Shown here piece after piece: positions 40,949 to 52,359 of a stretch of 64,000 nt of DNA. The DNA is from Bidens hawaiensis (lineage: Eukaryota; Streptophyta; Magnoliopsida; Asterales; Asteraceae), in NCBI GenBank assembly GCA_021521415.1, contig JAIQDT010007342.1, positions 1 through 64,000 of the forward strand, given 5' to 3'. Under the pieces are notes generated by a model. That model did not search any database, was not told the DNA's origin, and worked only from the letters and a program-made list of their open reading frames with translations. Every line of letters starts with the position of its first letter. Positions within the stretch are counted from its first letter, which is position 1. A program made the translations under genes and the position numbers.

Positions 40949-41642
40949 TGTTTTGGACAATAATCTGTTAAGGATCAAGTATCCAAATCTGTTATGTGAG
41001 GTAAGGTTCTAACTCGATAATGACATGTGTATAAGCGTAATATCGGTGAACACGAAGGTTTGATCACAAGGGAAAAAGCCCTTAACCAAGATAGTCTTAC
41101 TTCGGTCAAAACTTATCAAGGTAATCTTTGGTAAAATAACTTCGGTCAAGGATTAATAAGATAATCTCTGGTCGAATTACTTTAGTCAAGGATCAACAAG
41201 GTAACCTTTGGTTGATGAGTATGTGATTATCGTGGTCTCCGGCACAAAAAACCCCCGGACGGTGAAAACTATCACCGTCGATTATATTGATAAATAAAAG
41301 GTGGTTACAAGTGTTGGGGAGTATATGATCGAGATTACAAAATAAGCTAGTGTGTAGAGAGAATGTTTGCTTCTGCTCTAGTGTGTGTGTTAGTACATGT
41401 GTTTACCTACTCGATCATAGATCGTTTAAATAAGATAATATCAATAACAATATTTCCTAATTATCCGGAATTCTTCCACCTAGCCGCTCCACGACCTTTG
41501 ACCACGCGCCAATAGCCATCCAGTAGCGAGATAAGCGGTAGACTAGGTCTAGATACCGTTGTTGTTATTTAAACGTCAATCTTCAGGTGAATTCATCCAT
41601 AAATAGCTATATTGAAGTAGGATCCTGGATCCACGTTCCAGC
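40949..41642 (-). repeat. 3' LTR of element B
   Basis: It begins TGTTTTGGACAATAATC and ends ACGTTCCAGC, where the right copy has ACGTTCCAACA. The matching copy is 49361-50055. Confidence 0.85.
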
Positions 41643-41715
41643 TAGAGGATGTTAATGGTTTTATGGTAAATAAAATAAAAAATAGAATACTTATCTGTCG
41701 ACTTTTCTTTTACAG

Positions 41716-42424
41716 GCACCAAGAAATCCGGAAAGTCCGCTCTCAAGTTCTCCCTAGACGACATCGACTGTATGGTGACTTCTCCCACTGTCAAGAAGGA
41801 GGCTTCAAAGGCAGGTACTAGCTCCGAGCCCAAGACTGCCACGACCAGGGCCAAGTCCGTAGCTTCCAAGAGGAAAAGATCCTCTGATTCTGAGACCCAC
41901 TATGACATTGTCAATTCTGTAAGTACACTGTATTATGTCCTTTAGTATTTTAGGATCCAATATTTTCCCAGTTCTGATATGAAATTTATTGAGAGGCTGT
42001 GACCGCTATGAGGGATCATTTTGAAAAGACTATCCATCAAATGAGCGAAAAAATGTTAGGTTTAGGGAAAGCTGTGGTTGCTAAGGACAAAGCTATGATC
42101 CAACTCAAGAAACAGTTGGAGGATCAGCTATCCTTGGCCGAAGCCCAACGTCAAGAGGCAGTGGAGCAGGCGACTGATGAAGCCAAGGTGTGGGCTGCCA
42201 GGTCAGTATTCTAGGCGCGGATCAAGATGGCGATGGAGGCCGGTGATACTGCTTTTGACAAGTCGGCCTGGGATGTGGAGAAATGGAAGGCCGCTCTTGA
42301 CGACCTTGGTGGTGAGGATGATGAGGAGATGGTTAAGAACACCGAGGTTGGGACCAGTGGCGTTAAGGAGGCGGTTAAAGCCGGCAAGGGTGAAGGTGAT
42401 GCTGTGGTTGAAGATGCAGCTTAA
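41716..42424 (+). pseudogene. Antisense two-exon ORF in element B (basic region plus coiled coil)
   Basis: On the plus strand an exon (41716-41918) is bounded by TTTTACAG and GTAAGT and encodes 67 residues: a segment SALKFSLDDIDCMV and a Ser/Lys/Arg-rich part ending KRKRSSDSETHYDIVNS. A second exon starts in phase at about 41996 (after GAG-AG) and encodes a coiled coil (AKDKAMIQLKKQLEDQLSLA), then an acidic tail ending VVEDAA and TAA at 42422. One TAG (42212-42214) interrupts it. Upstream exons are missing next to the LTR. It is homologous to the antisense exons of element A. Tat-clade elements are known to carry such antisense ORFs. Confidence 0.55.
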
Positions 42425-43257
42425 GTGGGCAATGAAGGATATTAAAGACAAGGCCCGAGCCCACTTTTTTGTTTAGTGTTGATGTTTTTATGAACAATTT
42501 CCATGGTATGTAATAAACAATAGTAATTAGGATAAAGGATCCATGATCTTTAAGACAATCTGCAGGGGTGACAAAGGTGGAGGGATCCTCTGTTTGTGGG
42601 GATGAAGCCTTTGTTGCCCTTGTTTTTAAATTTCCTGCACTTATGAACCATTAGTAACTCCTACTTAACCCGGATGGATGGTCCATCTTTTCGTATGGTG
42701 AAGTCCGGGTTAAGAATTTTGGATAAGTCCTTGGGGCTTATTTTAATTAATATATAAATCTTTTGACTATTTACTTGTTATTTATTTTCAAAAACTTTGT
42801 TAGATATAACTTTAACATTGTTGATAGTTTGGCAAATAATTTTGAGTAAAAGATTTTTAGGATCAAAGATCCTTAAGAAAATAACTTAGGATAAGATATC
42901 CTTAAATAATAATTATTAAGATGAAATATCTTCATTAGTTGACAAAATTTATATAAGAGAATTCCTTCAAAGGGCAAATTTTAGGATATAGTATCCTGAA
43001 AGTAGCTAAAGATTTTAGTAATCAAATAACTTTAAGCGAATAGCCTTTCAAACTGAAATACCCAAATTTAATGCGACAAATATCAAACATAAGTTAATTA
43101 GCAAAGATCATAACAGAAGATCTAAATAGACCTTAAGTTACCAGAAGTATCGAACTCTTAATGATTCTTAAAGGAATAGCTTTAGGATCCGGGATCCTTA
43201 GCTTCTCGATCTTCAGAAGGAACTTAGGAATTCTGTTGCAAATAATTCATATTATTA
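42425..43257. other. Non-coding 3' region of element B
   Basis: AT-rich sequence with many GGATCC/AAGGATC words. CTTAACCCGGATGGATGGTCCATC at 42664 recurs in element C at about 51272, so this part is a shared untranslated segment. No open frame is visible. Confidence 0.5.
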
Positions 43258-43445
43258 ACTGGGATCAAACCCATTAAACTGGGGACAAGCCCAATAAATA
43301 TTCTGGGGACAAGCCCGTGCAACTTGGGACAAGCCCGTGTAATCTAGGGACAAGCCCGTGCAACTGGGGACAAGCCCATAAAATAAACTGAGGACAAGCC
43401 CAACAAACTGGGGATAAGCCCAAACTGGGGACTGGCCCAAAGATA
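43258..43445. repeat. Tandem repeat of GGGGACAAGCCC units in element B
   Basis: About nine imperfect copies of ACTGGGGACAAGCCCAA, 17-27 bp apart, lie here. The same unit occurs at the same position in elements A and C. Confidence 0.85.
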
Positions 43446-43735
43446 CGGATGTTAATTGGGGACTCGCCCAAACCGGGATTTAGCCCAAACGTGAGATAAC
43501 GTGAAAACGTTATAAACTGGTGGTATGGTACGTCTACCATAAATCGTAGGATCCTCCATATAGCCGGAGACAACAAAATTGTCAGCCACTAAGCGTGTAC
43601 TGGCCCGCTTCCCCGAACTATATGTTGGATAGCGTGCGCAACTGGCGATCGTGAGAAAGGTGAAAACCTTTAAACCGTAGGGGATATGACCATCGGGTGT
43701 CATATACAAACGTGGGCTAGGGAAGTAATCATTTT
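43446..43735. other. Conserved non-coding block of element B
   Basis: It shares GGTGGTATGGTACGTCTACC, GTCAGCCACTAAGCGTGTAC, GATAGCGTGCGC and GGGGATATGACCATCGG with element C at 51900-52110, and shorter words with A. Confidence 0.55.
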
Positions 43736-44342
43736 TAGTAATCATATCTCCTAGTTTCTTCTTTAGATTGTTGATGATGATCTTGTTGCTAGACTCTGCT
43801 TGACCATTGGCTTGAGGATGAACCGGAGTGGAAGTAATCATTTTGATGCCCCAACTGTCACAAAAGTTAGTGGTTCTATTCCCAATAAACTGGGAACCAT
43901 TGTCACATACAATTTCAGCAGGAATACCAAATCTAGTTGTAATATTTCGTTTAATAAAAGATATTACTTCCCTTTCTCGGACTTGTACAAATGCTTCTGC
44001 CTCAATCCATTTGGAGAAGTAGTCAGTCAGAGCAAGCATAAAGACCTTTCCACCGGGTGCTTTTGGTAGCTTGCCCACAATATCCATACCCTATTTCATG
44101 AAGGTCCATGAAGAGGATATAGGATACAGAGGCTTCGCCGGCTGATGAAGGATGTTCGTGTGTCTTTGGCAAGCATCACATTTCCTTGAATACTCCACTT
44201 CATCCTTCTTCATTGTTGGCCAGAAGTATCCAGTTCTGAGTATCCTGGAAAATAACGCTCTTCCACCTGTGTGATTGCCGCAATATCCTTCGTGAAAATC
44301 CTTGAGTACTTCCTGGATCTTAGGATCCTCAATGCATCTCAA
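43736..44342 (-). pseudogene. Integrase of element B, C-terminus deleted
   Basis: The zinc region (HEGYCGNHTGG to KCDACQRH) lies at 44342-44160, and the core in the next frame (44087-43740). Catalytic residues are D in [11 protein letters not shown] in VCDNGSQFIG and E in ANGQAESSNK, so the core triad is present. After NLKKKLGD the sequence turns into non-coding block DNA; the tail seen in element C (GSEAVVPTE to LHLKKYF) is missing. A TAG at about 44091 also separates the zinc region from the core. Confidence 0.8.
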
Positions 44343-44379
44343 ATATGGACTTGCAAGAGATTTCTATATACCATATCAT

Positions 44380-44990
44380 TTAACAAGATTTATTGGGATA
44401 CCTTGAGTTTGAAGGACTTGGAATTTTCTGTGGTTGGAATTTCTCCAGTCTGAATATAGTTCTTGAGGATAAAGGATCCCAGAGCACGATTTCTTTGTCA
44501 TTTGTTATCTCTCTAACTTCCTGTTCTCCTATTGCTGGCGAGAGAATGTGAATTATTGGGATTTTCAAATCCTCAGGAATATTCAGAGATGAGGCTAAGT
44601 TTGCTAAGGCGTCTGCCCCAGCGTTTTCTTCCCTCGGTACCTGTGTAATACTAAATATTTCGAAGGATTTCGATAACTCCTTCACGACATCTAAATATTT
44701 CGTTAGTTTCTCACCTTTAACGGCATACAAGCCATTAAAGTGGTTATTTATCAATAAAGAATCTACATAAACTTGAAGATACCTGATCCTCATGCTTTTG
44801 GCTAATTGCAAACCTGCGATTAGAGCCTCGTACTCTGCTTCATTGTTTGTTGCCTGGAACTCACAAGCTATGGACTGGGGTAATATGTCCTCCTGTGGCG
44901 ATTTCAGTAGGATCCCCAATCATGTTCCTCTCACGTTGGATGCTCCGTCAGTGAAGAGTATCCAAGGATCCTTGGTCCTTTCCAGTTGTT
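44380..44990 (-). pseudogene. Second RNase H of element B
   Basis: The frame begins in ILFTDGASNVRGT (end of 45807-44920) and continues after a stop in GILLKSPQEDIL (44919-44380). NNEAEYEALIAGLQLA, LQVYVDSLLINNHFNG and EENAGADALANLASS carry the acidic residues. The break at 44919 falls between the first and second catalytic motifs. In B it differs from A, where this domain is whole. Confidence 0.8.
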
Positions 44991-46492
44991 GGACCTCCAA
45001 GTCAGCTTCTTTTTGTAGATCATTAGTGAAATCAATCACAAAGTCCGCTAGTGCTTGAGACTTGATTGCTGTTCTTGGCTCGTATTGGATATCATATGCA
45101 CTTAATTTTAAAGCCCACTTAGCCATTCTACCTGACAACTCTGGTTTTCTAAGAACATTCTTTATAGGATAGTTAGTTCTTAAAATAATAGGGTGAGTTT
45201 CAAAATAATGTCTCAGTTTAGTAGAGGCCATAATAAGTGCAAGAATTAATTTCTCTAAATGGGAGTACCTGGATTCTGCATCCAAAAGACTCTTACTTAC
45301 ATAATACACAGGGTGTTGTTCACCATCATGGTCCTTTACCAAGACGGCACTCACTGCATTACCTGACACTGCAAGGTAGAGAAATAAATTTTCTCCATCT
45401 ATAGGCTTCATCAAGGCTGGTGTTGAGGATACGTAATCCTTCAAGTCCTTGAGTGCAGCCTCATGCCTTTCAGTCCATTCAAATTTCTTGTTCTTTCTGA
45501 GAATATCATAGAAGTCTTTACACTTCTCGGAGGATCTTGAAATGAATCTATTCAAAGCCGCTATTCTTCCAGTGAGTCTCTGGACATCTTTGGCATTTGT
45601 AGGAGATTTCAGATTGATAATTGCTTCGATCTGCTCTGGGCTCGCTTCAATTCCTCTCTTTGTGACCATATATCCCAGAAACTTTCCAGCCTTAACACCA
45701 AAATGGCATTTGGATGGATTCAGTTTCATGTTATATCGGTCAAGGATATTGAATGCTTCCTCGAGATCCCTGAGGTGGTCCTTAGCTTTCTTCGACTTCA
45801 CTACCATATCGTCTATGTATCTTCCATAGTCTTGCCCAACTGATCCTTGAACATCATGTTAACCAGTCTTTGGTATGTTGCCCCTGCATTTCTTAGTTCA
45901 AATGGCATAGCAGTGTAACATATACGCCGGTTGGAGTCATGAATGATGTATCCTCTTGATCAGATGGTTCCATCTGAATTTGTTGAAATCCAGAGGAAGC
46001 ATCCATAAAGGTGAGAATTTCATGTCCAGCCGTTGCGTCCACCATGGCATCTATATGTGGTAATGGGAAAGGATCCTTGGGGCATGCCTTGTTTAAATCC
46101 GTGAAATCGACACACACCCTCCACTTTCCATTCTTTTTTGAAACAACGACCACATTAGCTAGCCATCGAGGATATTGAACCTCTCTGATCATACCGGCCT
46201 TAAGAAGTTTTTCAACCTCTTCTTGTATGTTCCTCTCAGGAGCGACTTTTCTTCGCTTCTGATGGACAGGTATAACAGTTAAATCAAGGCCGAGTTTATG
46301 AGTGATTACCTCTTTTGAAATACCTGTCATATCTGAGTGCTTGAAGGCAAAAGTAGATCTTCTTTGCCCTAAGAAGGATATTATATCCTCCTCGATCTTA
46401 CTGGGGATACTGGATCCTAGGAACACCTTTATTTCTGGATCCTCGGGGTCCAACAATACTTCTTTAAGGTCTTTCTCCCGAGCTTCCAGCAC
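44991..46492 (-). pseudogene. RT and RNase H of element B
   Basis: From 46492 the frame runs through the linker, KKNGKWRVCVDFTDLNKAC, DASSGFQQIQMEPSDQEDT and TPTGVY, then is thrown out of frame near 45920 by a missing base. The stretch 45900-45810 still shows FELRNAGATYQRLVNMMF-like sequence. The next long frame (45807-44920) begins in the palm region and reads KCHFGVKAGKFLGYMV, LYLAVSGNAVSAVLVK, HPVYYVSKSLLDAESR and the start of the second RNase H. It looks like recent damage in an otherwise well-preserved RT. Confidence 0.85.
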
Positions 46493-47146
46493 GTCCCTAG
46501 GATGTCGCTGTAGTTGCTATGCTATAGTTGGCTTGGATGTTGGCTTCATTGATGATGAATAATAGTTTTTTGCCTCCGCCTGGTCACCCACTATCTTTAC
46601 AACTCTCCAAGGAGTAGGTAGCTTGATGCATTGGTGATAGGTTGAAGCTACAGCCTTCATTCCATGGAGCCAAGGCCTACCTAAAATAACATTGTAATAG
46701 GAAAGGTTATCTATAACACAAAATTTTTTATACGAATTTAACCCTTCGATATAAATTGGAAGGTTGATGTTCCCCAATGTCTTCTTGGTTTCACCACTGA
46801 AACCGACTAGCACCGATGTTCTAGGAATAATTTCTGAATCCGGGATGTTCATCTTCTTGAGGACATCATGTTGGATAATGTTGACCGAGCTGCCACCGTC
46901 CACTAGGATCCTGCGTACATAATGGTTAGAGATAAATAAAGTAATAATCAAACCGTCATGATGAGGATCCTGAATGTTCAGCTTGTCTTCCTCATCGAAG
47001 AAGATTCTCTTGTCTGTTGTTAATGTGGTTGACACTATTGGGTGATCCCCGTTATCCATCTTGATCTCTTTGGCGAGTCTTTTTGCTGCAGAGAAAGAAG
47101 TTCCACATATGTCTGAACCTCCAGAGATGAAATTGACCGCTTGCAT
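46493..47146 (-). pseudogene. Protease of element B
   Basis: The 209-codon frame contains CGTSFSAAKRLAKEIK at the gag-protease join, LFISNHYVRRILVDGG with the DGG triplet, NIIQHDVLKKMNIPDSEII, VLVGFSGETKKTLGNINL and YYNVILGRPWLHGMKA. It is open from 47146 to a TAG near 46517. It is the best-preserved protease among A-C and almost identical in layout to that of D. Confidence 0.82.
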
Positions 47147-49275
47147 ATCCAGCTTGTCCTGATGAGGATCCTGGATCCTTGAATTGAAAAAGATTCTCTA
47201 ATCAGTCACTCGAGTAGTGGGGATGAGCGGTCTTTTCTCATTATCCAACTCGAATTCTTCTACGTGACTTTCTTCTTTGGCACAAGAATCTTTAAATAAT
47301 TCGTAGTCTCTGGAGACAAAGTTGATCACATGAGCATCTGGCGGTGGTGGTGTTGCTTTCTGTGGAAGATCTTCAGGATCCTGGATCTTGGATTTCTTCC
47401 TTCCCAAGAGTTCTTTAAAGTTACCCTTGCTCAGGAGGTATCTAATTTCGTTCCTTAAGCCGATGCACTCATCTGTCGCGTGGCTAAAATTTTCATGGAA
47501 GGCGCACCACTTAGACTTGTCCTTGAAGCCGACAACCTTCTCATTCTTTCAGGGCCACCTTGCTTTTTCTCCAAGATCCTTCATGGCACAGATCAAGCCA
47601 TGAGTATCCACAGAGAAACAATAGTCGGAGATGCAAGGATAGTCTTCATCGTCATCTCCTTCTTCAACTGCCCGTACGTTCTAATTGTTGAACTTGGTGT
47701 ACGACTTTGAATTGTTGTTCCTATTCCAGGATCCTTTATTCTTTTCGGGAGTTTCTTGTTTCGTTTGTCCCCCGAGACGATCCTGGATCTTTTTATCTTC
47801 TTCTAATCGGATGTATCTTAATGCCCTGTTTCTGACTTCATTTAATGTCCTGCATGGAGTCATCACTAAATCATCATAAAAAGGGGAGCTCTTTTGAATT
47901 CCCATCATGAATGCTTCAACAGCAGTAGTCATATCAAGGTTTGGGATTTCTAGAGATTCCTTGCCAAACCTGGTAACGAAATCCCTAAAGGATTCATCAC
48001 TAGGTTGGATAACACGATATTAGTCACTGGTTAACCTTTCAAATTTCCAACTACAGAAAAATTGAGTGTTAAATAAATTAACTAAATGAGAGAAAGATGT
48101 AACCGAGAAAGGGGGGAGACTTAGCAGCCATTTTAGTGCAGCTCCCGTTAGTGTGGCTCCAAATCCTTTGCAAAGGCAAGCCTCCTTGAGTCTTTCAGGA
48201 ACGAGATTAATTTCCATCCTCTCCCTATACTGGGCAACATGTTCCTCCGGTTCGGTCCTCCCACCATACGTTTTCATGTTGGGAGTTTGGAACTGCTTCG
48301 GGATTTCAGCATCACATATGGGCGGAGCGAATCTGGATAATTTGTGACTTCCCTGCGGTATCTCAGGAATTGGACGTATTACTCCTGGGACACTGGATAT
48401 CATATCCTTTAGCTTCTGTAACTCCTTGGCCATGGCTTGGTTGATACCTGAATCCTGCATGGGAACATGGTTAGTATCTAAAGATATAGGATCGTACCAG
48501 TTACTTCTCTACTGGGTGGAGTTTGGTATTCCAGACGAGTATCTAGGATAAGAGGAGTCAGCAATCGGAGTGGGTCCTCCAGAAGCTATGGTCTGCATGG
48601 GGATTATGTCCCCATCATGGACTTCGGAAGATCGTTGATGTCGGGATCCAAAGGATCCCTGATCCTAAAAGAAGGATCCTTGAAAGGAATCCCAGACGAC
48701 CCTAGCGGAAGCATCCCTGATCCCCTTTGGAACAACGAGGAACTTTGCGTTGGTTGAACCATCGACCCATGGTTGAAGCTAGATGGTCCTCGCTGGAAGT
48801 CCGAGTATCCTTGAATCTGAGGACCCATGAATCCTTGTTGAAGGATGGATGATCCTTGCTGAAAGACTGAGGATCCTTGAGTCTGAGGACCCACGGATCC
48901 TTGTTGAAGCTGAGCCAGGGGTCCTGGACTGGTGAAATCCAGCATCCTAGGCATCAGGGGGGGGGAGATCCTCTGCTGGCCTCTTGGACTTTCTGATGTC
49001 TTCGATCTCACGCAGGATCCTTTGGTTGGTCTTGTTCTGTTGTTCCATATATGCTTTCACCTGCAAAAACATAGAGGAAACGTCATTGTTAGAGCTTACC
49101 GCCGAAGTAGCAGCGGTTGTTCTCGAGCTCTGGAATACTGGTATTTGTGTCTGCTCCCAGAAATAGCAGCCTTTGGTTCTCCCGTGATTGGCGGAGGCAT
49201 CGGCGGCAAGGTCCTCGAGGAGAGAGAAACCGAAGACGACATAGTTGACGATGCAGAGGTGGATTGAGAGGCCAT
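47147..49275 (-). pseudogene. gag: gag of element B
   Basis: The likely start is the ATG at 49275, the position of MASQSTS in element D. The N-terminal part has SSNNDVSSMFLQVKAYMEQ and a Gln/Gly/Ser repeat region (GSSILQQGFMGPQIQG, 49011-48604). The core is in 48460-48020: LAPPICDAEIPK-like entry, EPEEHVAQYRERMEIN and CLCKGFGATLTGAALKWLL. Later frames (47932-47681 and 47407-47198) give TPCRTLNEVRNRALRYIRL, the zinc motif region and KKSKIQDPEDLPQKATPPP. At least four frameshifts or stops break the gene. Confidence 0.78.
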
Positions 49276-49340
49276 TGCAAGTGTATAGGGTACGTAAAAA
49301 TGAAAATCGATGAGAATAATACGGATTATAGCACCAATTG

Positions 49341-49357
49341 CCCCACGGTGGGCGCCA
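49341..49357 (-). other. Primer-binding site of element B
   Basis: The minus strand reads TGGCGCCCACCGTGGGG four bases inside the 5' LTR. Confidence 0.8.
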
Positions 49358-49360
49358 AAT

Positions 49361-50055
49361 TGTTTTGGACAAAAATCTGTTAAGGATCAAGTATCCAAAT
49401 CTGTTATGTGAGGTAAGGTGCTAACTCGATAATGAAAAGTGTATAAGCGTAATATCGGTGAACACGAAGGTTTGATCACGAGGGAAAAAGCCCTTAACCA
49501 AGATAGTCTTACCTCGGTCAAAACTTATCAAGGTAATCTTTGGTAAAATAACATCGGTCGAGGATTAATAAGATAATCTCTGGTCGAATTACTTTAGTCA
49601 AGGATCAACAAGGTAACCTTTGATCGATGAGTATGTGATTATTGTGGTCTCCGGCACAAAAAACCCCCGGACGGTGAAAACTATCACCGTCGATTATATT
49701 GATAAATAAAAGGTGGTTACAAGTGTTGGGGAGTATATGATCGAGATTACAAAATAAGCAAGTGTGTAGAGAGAATATTTGCTTCTGCTCTAGTGTGTGT
49801 GTTAGTACATGTGTTTACCTACTCGATCATAGATCGTTTAAATAAGATAATATCAATAACAATATTTCCTAATTATCCGGAATTCTTCCACCTAGCCGCT
49901 CCACGACCTTTGACCACGCGCCAATAGCCATCCAGTAGCGAGATAAGCGGTAGACTAGGTCTAGATACCGTTGTTGTTATTTAAACATCAATCTTCAGGT
50001 GAATTCGTCCATAAATAGCTATATTGAAGTAGGATCCTGGATCTACGTTCCAACA
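49361..50055 (-). repeat. 5' LTR of element B
   Basis: A 695-bp LTR from TGTTTTGGAC to TTCCAACA, followed by TAGAT. It matches 40949-41642. Confidence 0.88.
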
Positions 50056-50060
50056 TAGAT

Positions 50061-50426
50061 GTTTTTTATTAATGGAAAATTATTATATAATAATAGGGTA
50101 AATATCATAAAAAACAAACATACTTTCTGATTTTTTTTCTTGTTGAAGTTTCTTATTAATTTTTGCATGTTAAAGTCCCTTAACATGTTAAATTTGAACA
50201 AAAATGTGACATAACTTATAAAAAACATTTCAAGATATAAACAATCTTTCTTTTTCAGGTTGGTAATTCTGATAGATTTCAATAATCTACTACGAATCCT
50301 CAATTTTGTGATGGAAATCTTTGGGTATAGATCAAACATACATATATGTGTTTGTGTGTGTTTTATGATAATGATTGTTTGTATTTGATTGGGGATAACT
50401 AAAGCAAAAAAATGTGACCTCATGAT
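50061..50426. other. Spacer between elements B and C
   Basis: About 370 bp of AT-rich DNA that is not related to the flanking elements. It is probably the original sequence into which A/B inserted on the left and C on the right. Confidence 0.5.
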
Positions 50427-51048
50427 TGTTTTGGTCAAAAATCGACTAAGGATAATGTATCCAAATTAGTAAGTGTGGGACTTGGTGTTTGTGATTGTAT
50501 ATGTAAAATATCGATAAACACAGAGATTTATACAAGGAAAAGCCCTTGATCTTTAGAGGATCTCCGACATAAAAACCTCGGGTGACGACAATCGTCTATC
50601 ACCGATCTTATTAAGGATAATTAAAGTATTACAAGATGGAAGCTCTAGCAGTGATTACAGAAAATGCTAAGTGAGTGAAAGTATGTTGTTGAATTCGTAG
50701 TGAGGTTGTGTGTGTGAACTAACTGACTAGAGGTTCTTTATATACAAGAAAAATAATAACTAAAACTCCTAATTTTTAGCCACTATTCAAGCCATTCCAT
50801 CAGTGTAGCCATTTAATGCATTAAACACGCTGTTTAATGAATTTGATTGCGAGATTATAGGTTGGACTTGGTCACTAGCCATTGTACCTACCAAAAATAT
50901 CAACATAACAAAGAGAAAGATCGTTAATAAGTAATAAGTACTGAGGATCTTTGATCCTCATAGGATCTGCAACACATTCTAAGGATAATTGATCCAGATT
51001 ATATGCCAGGATAACATATTCACAGTGTTAAATTTTCGTGCACTAACA
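50427..51048 (-). repeat. 3' LTR of element C
   Basis: A 622-bp LTR related to the solo LTR at 54616-55252 (opposite orientation) and to the LTR of D. It is followed by ATTGCCCCCAAAATGG, the reverse of the polypurine tract. Confidence 0.85.
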
Positions 51049-51193
51049 ATTGCCCCCAAAATGGCGGTTGTGATAAGATCACAGCTATCATTTTGCCTTA
51101 GAAATCAAACTTCCTGCAAAAGCATATGACATTTGACAAGCTATATATAATTATCATATATCTATAGAGTTTCCTTAGGAACTTCCCTTCCGG

Positions 51194-51227
<34 letters not shown>

Positions 51228-51668
51228 CACCTCTTATTCTCCCTGCAAATCATGAATAGCTGGTAACACTTGTTTAACCTGGGTGGATGGTCCATCTGCA
51301 TATGATGAAATCCGGGTTAAAATTTTTCGTAATTCTAGGTGACCTTTAATAATAATAACTTAAATCTTTTGACTATCTGCATGTTGTTTATTATTCTGAA
51401 AGCATCGATGTTATAGTTAAGATCCATAAAGAGTTTTAAGAAATGTTTTAAGAAAAGCTTCAGGGATAGAATATTATTGTAAAAACAATTTAAGGATCCT
51501 GAATCCTTACATAAAAGAATTTAAAAACATTTAAGCCAAGTAAGTGTAAATTGACAAGTAGAAATCATACCATAATATCTAATTAGACCTAAGTTACCAT
51601 AGGTGTTGATCCTTCTGTGATCCTTGTAATTTAGCTTAGGATACCTGATGCAAACAACCTATGATATT
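51049..51668. other. Non-coding 3' region of element C
   Basis: It contains a TA microsatellite (51195-51233) and the CCTGGGTGGATGGTCCATC block also found in B near 42664. No antisense exon comparable to A or B is recognisable. Confidence 0.5.
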
Positions 51669-51786
51669 AACTGGGATTAAACCCAACAAATTGAGGACAA
51701 ACCCAAATAAACTGGGGACAAGCCCGTGAACTGGAGACAAGCCCAAATACTGGGGACAAGCCCAAAAACTAGGGACTGGCCCAAAG
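51669..51786. repeat. Tandem repeat of GGGGACAAGCCC units in element C
   Basis: About six imperfect copies of ACTGGGGACAAGCCCAAA, matching the arrays in A and B in position and unit. Confidence 0.85.
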
Positions 51787-52359
51787 ATACAGATGCTAAA
51801 TGGGGATTTGCCCGAACGTAAGTGACGTGAAAATGCCAAAACCTTAGCTAACATGAAAATGTTAGAAACCTTTGTCTTGAGATAACATGAAAATGTTATA
51901 AATCGGTGGTATGGTACGTCTAACATAAATTGTAGGATCCTCCACATAGCCGAAAGCAACGAAATTGTCAGCCACTAAGCGTGTACTGCTCCCGCTGCCA
52001 CGAACTATACGTCGGATAACGTGCGCTACAGGCGAGAGTGTAGAAACTCTAATTTAAAAGAAAGGTGAAACCTTTAAACCTTAGAGGATATGACCATCGG
52101 GGGTCACACCTTAATCGTGGGCTAGGCCAAAGAACCAACAATGTAACTTGAGTGTGAGGGAGAGTTGGCCAACCTCTTAGTCATTGAACCTCTTATTAAA
52201 ATCTGCATTGTTACTTAAAACTTGAAAAAAATAACGGTTAAGAATATATTATCCTTTAGTTAGTAATGTAAATCTGAAATGAATAAATGATAGGATAAAT
52301 ATTACCAACTTTAGGATCCTTGACCCTTTAAGGATACTCGATCCTCTAAGGATACTTGA
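51787..52359. other. Conserved non-coding block of element C
   Basis: It shares several 15-20 bp words with B (43446-43735), including GTCAGCCACTAAGCGTGTAC and GATATGACCATCGG. GAAAATGTTA-type words recur three times at about 51830-51900. Confidence 0.5.

Larger units (their letters stand above)
40949..50055 (-). mobile_element. Tat-type Ty3/gypsy element B (integrase C-terminus deleted)
   Basis: LTRs at 40949-41642 and 49361-50055 share about 97-98% identity by eye (about 16 substitutions). PBS, gag, protease, RT, two RNase H domains and integrase follow the same order as in A. TAGAT after its right end (50056-50060) matches the sequence before element A, not the bases before B itself. B therefore shares its outer boundary with A. 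All polyprotein parts are broken by frameshifts or by a deletion at the end of integrase. Confidence 0.88.

Noticed and set aside
42203..42451. Minus-strand open frame in the 3' region of element B
   Set aside because: It is the reverse reading of the antisense coiled-coil exon, which has the better coding composition and splice context on the plus strand.
43258..43445. Regularly spaced repeats that could suggest a CRISPR array
   Set aside because: Units are short and directly tandem without unique spacers, the genome is a plant, and the array is shared by three retroelements.
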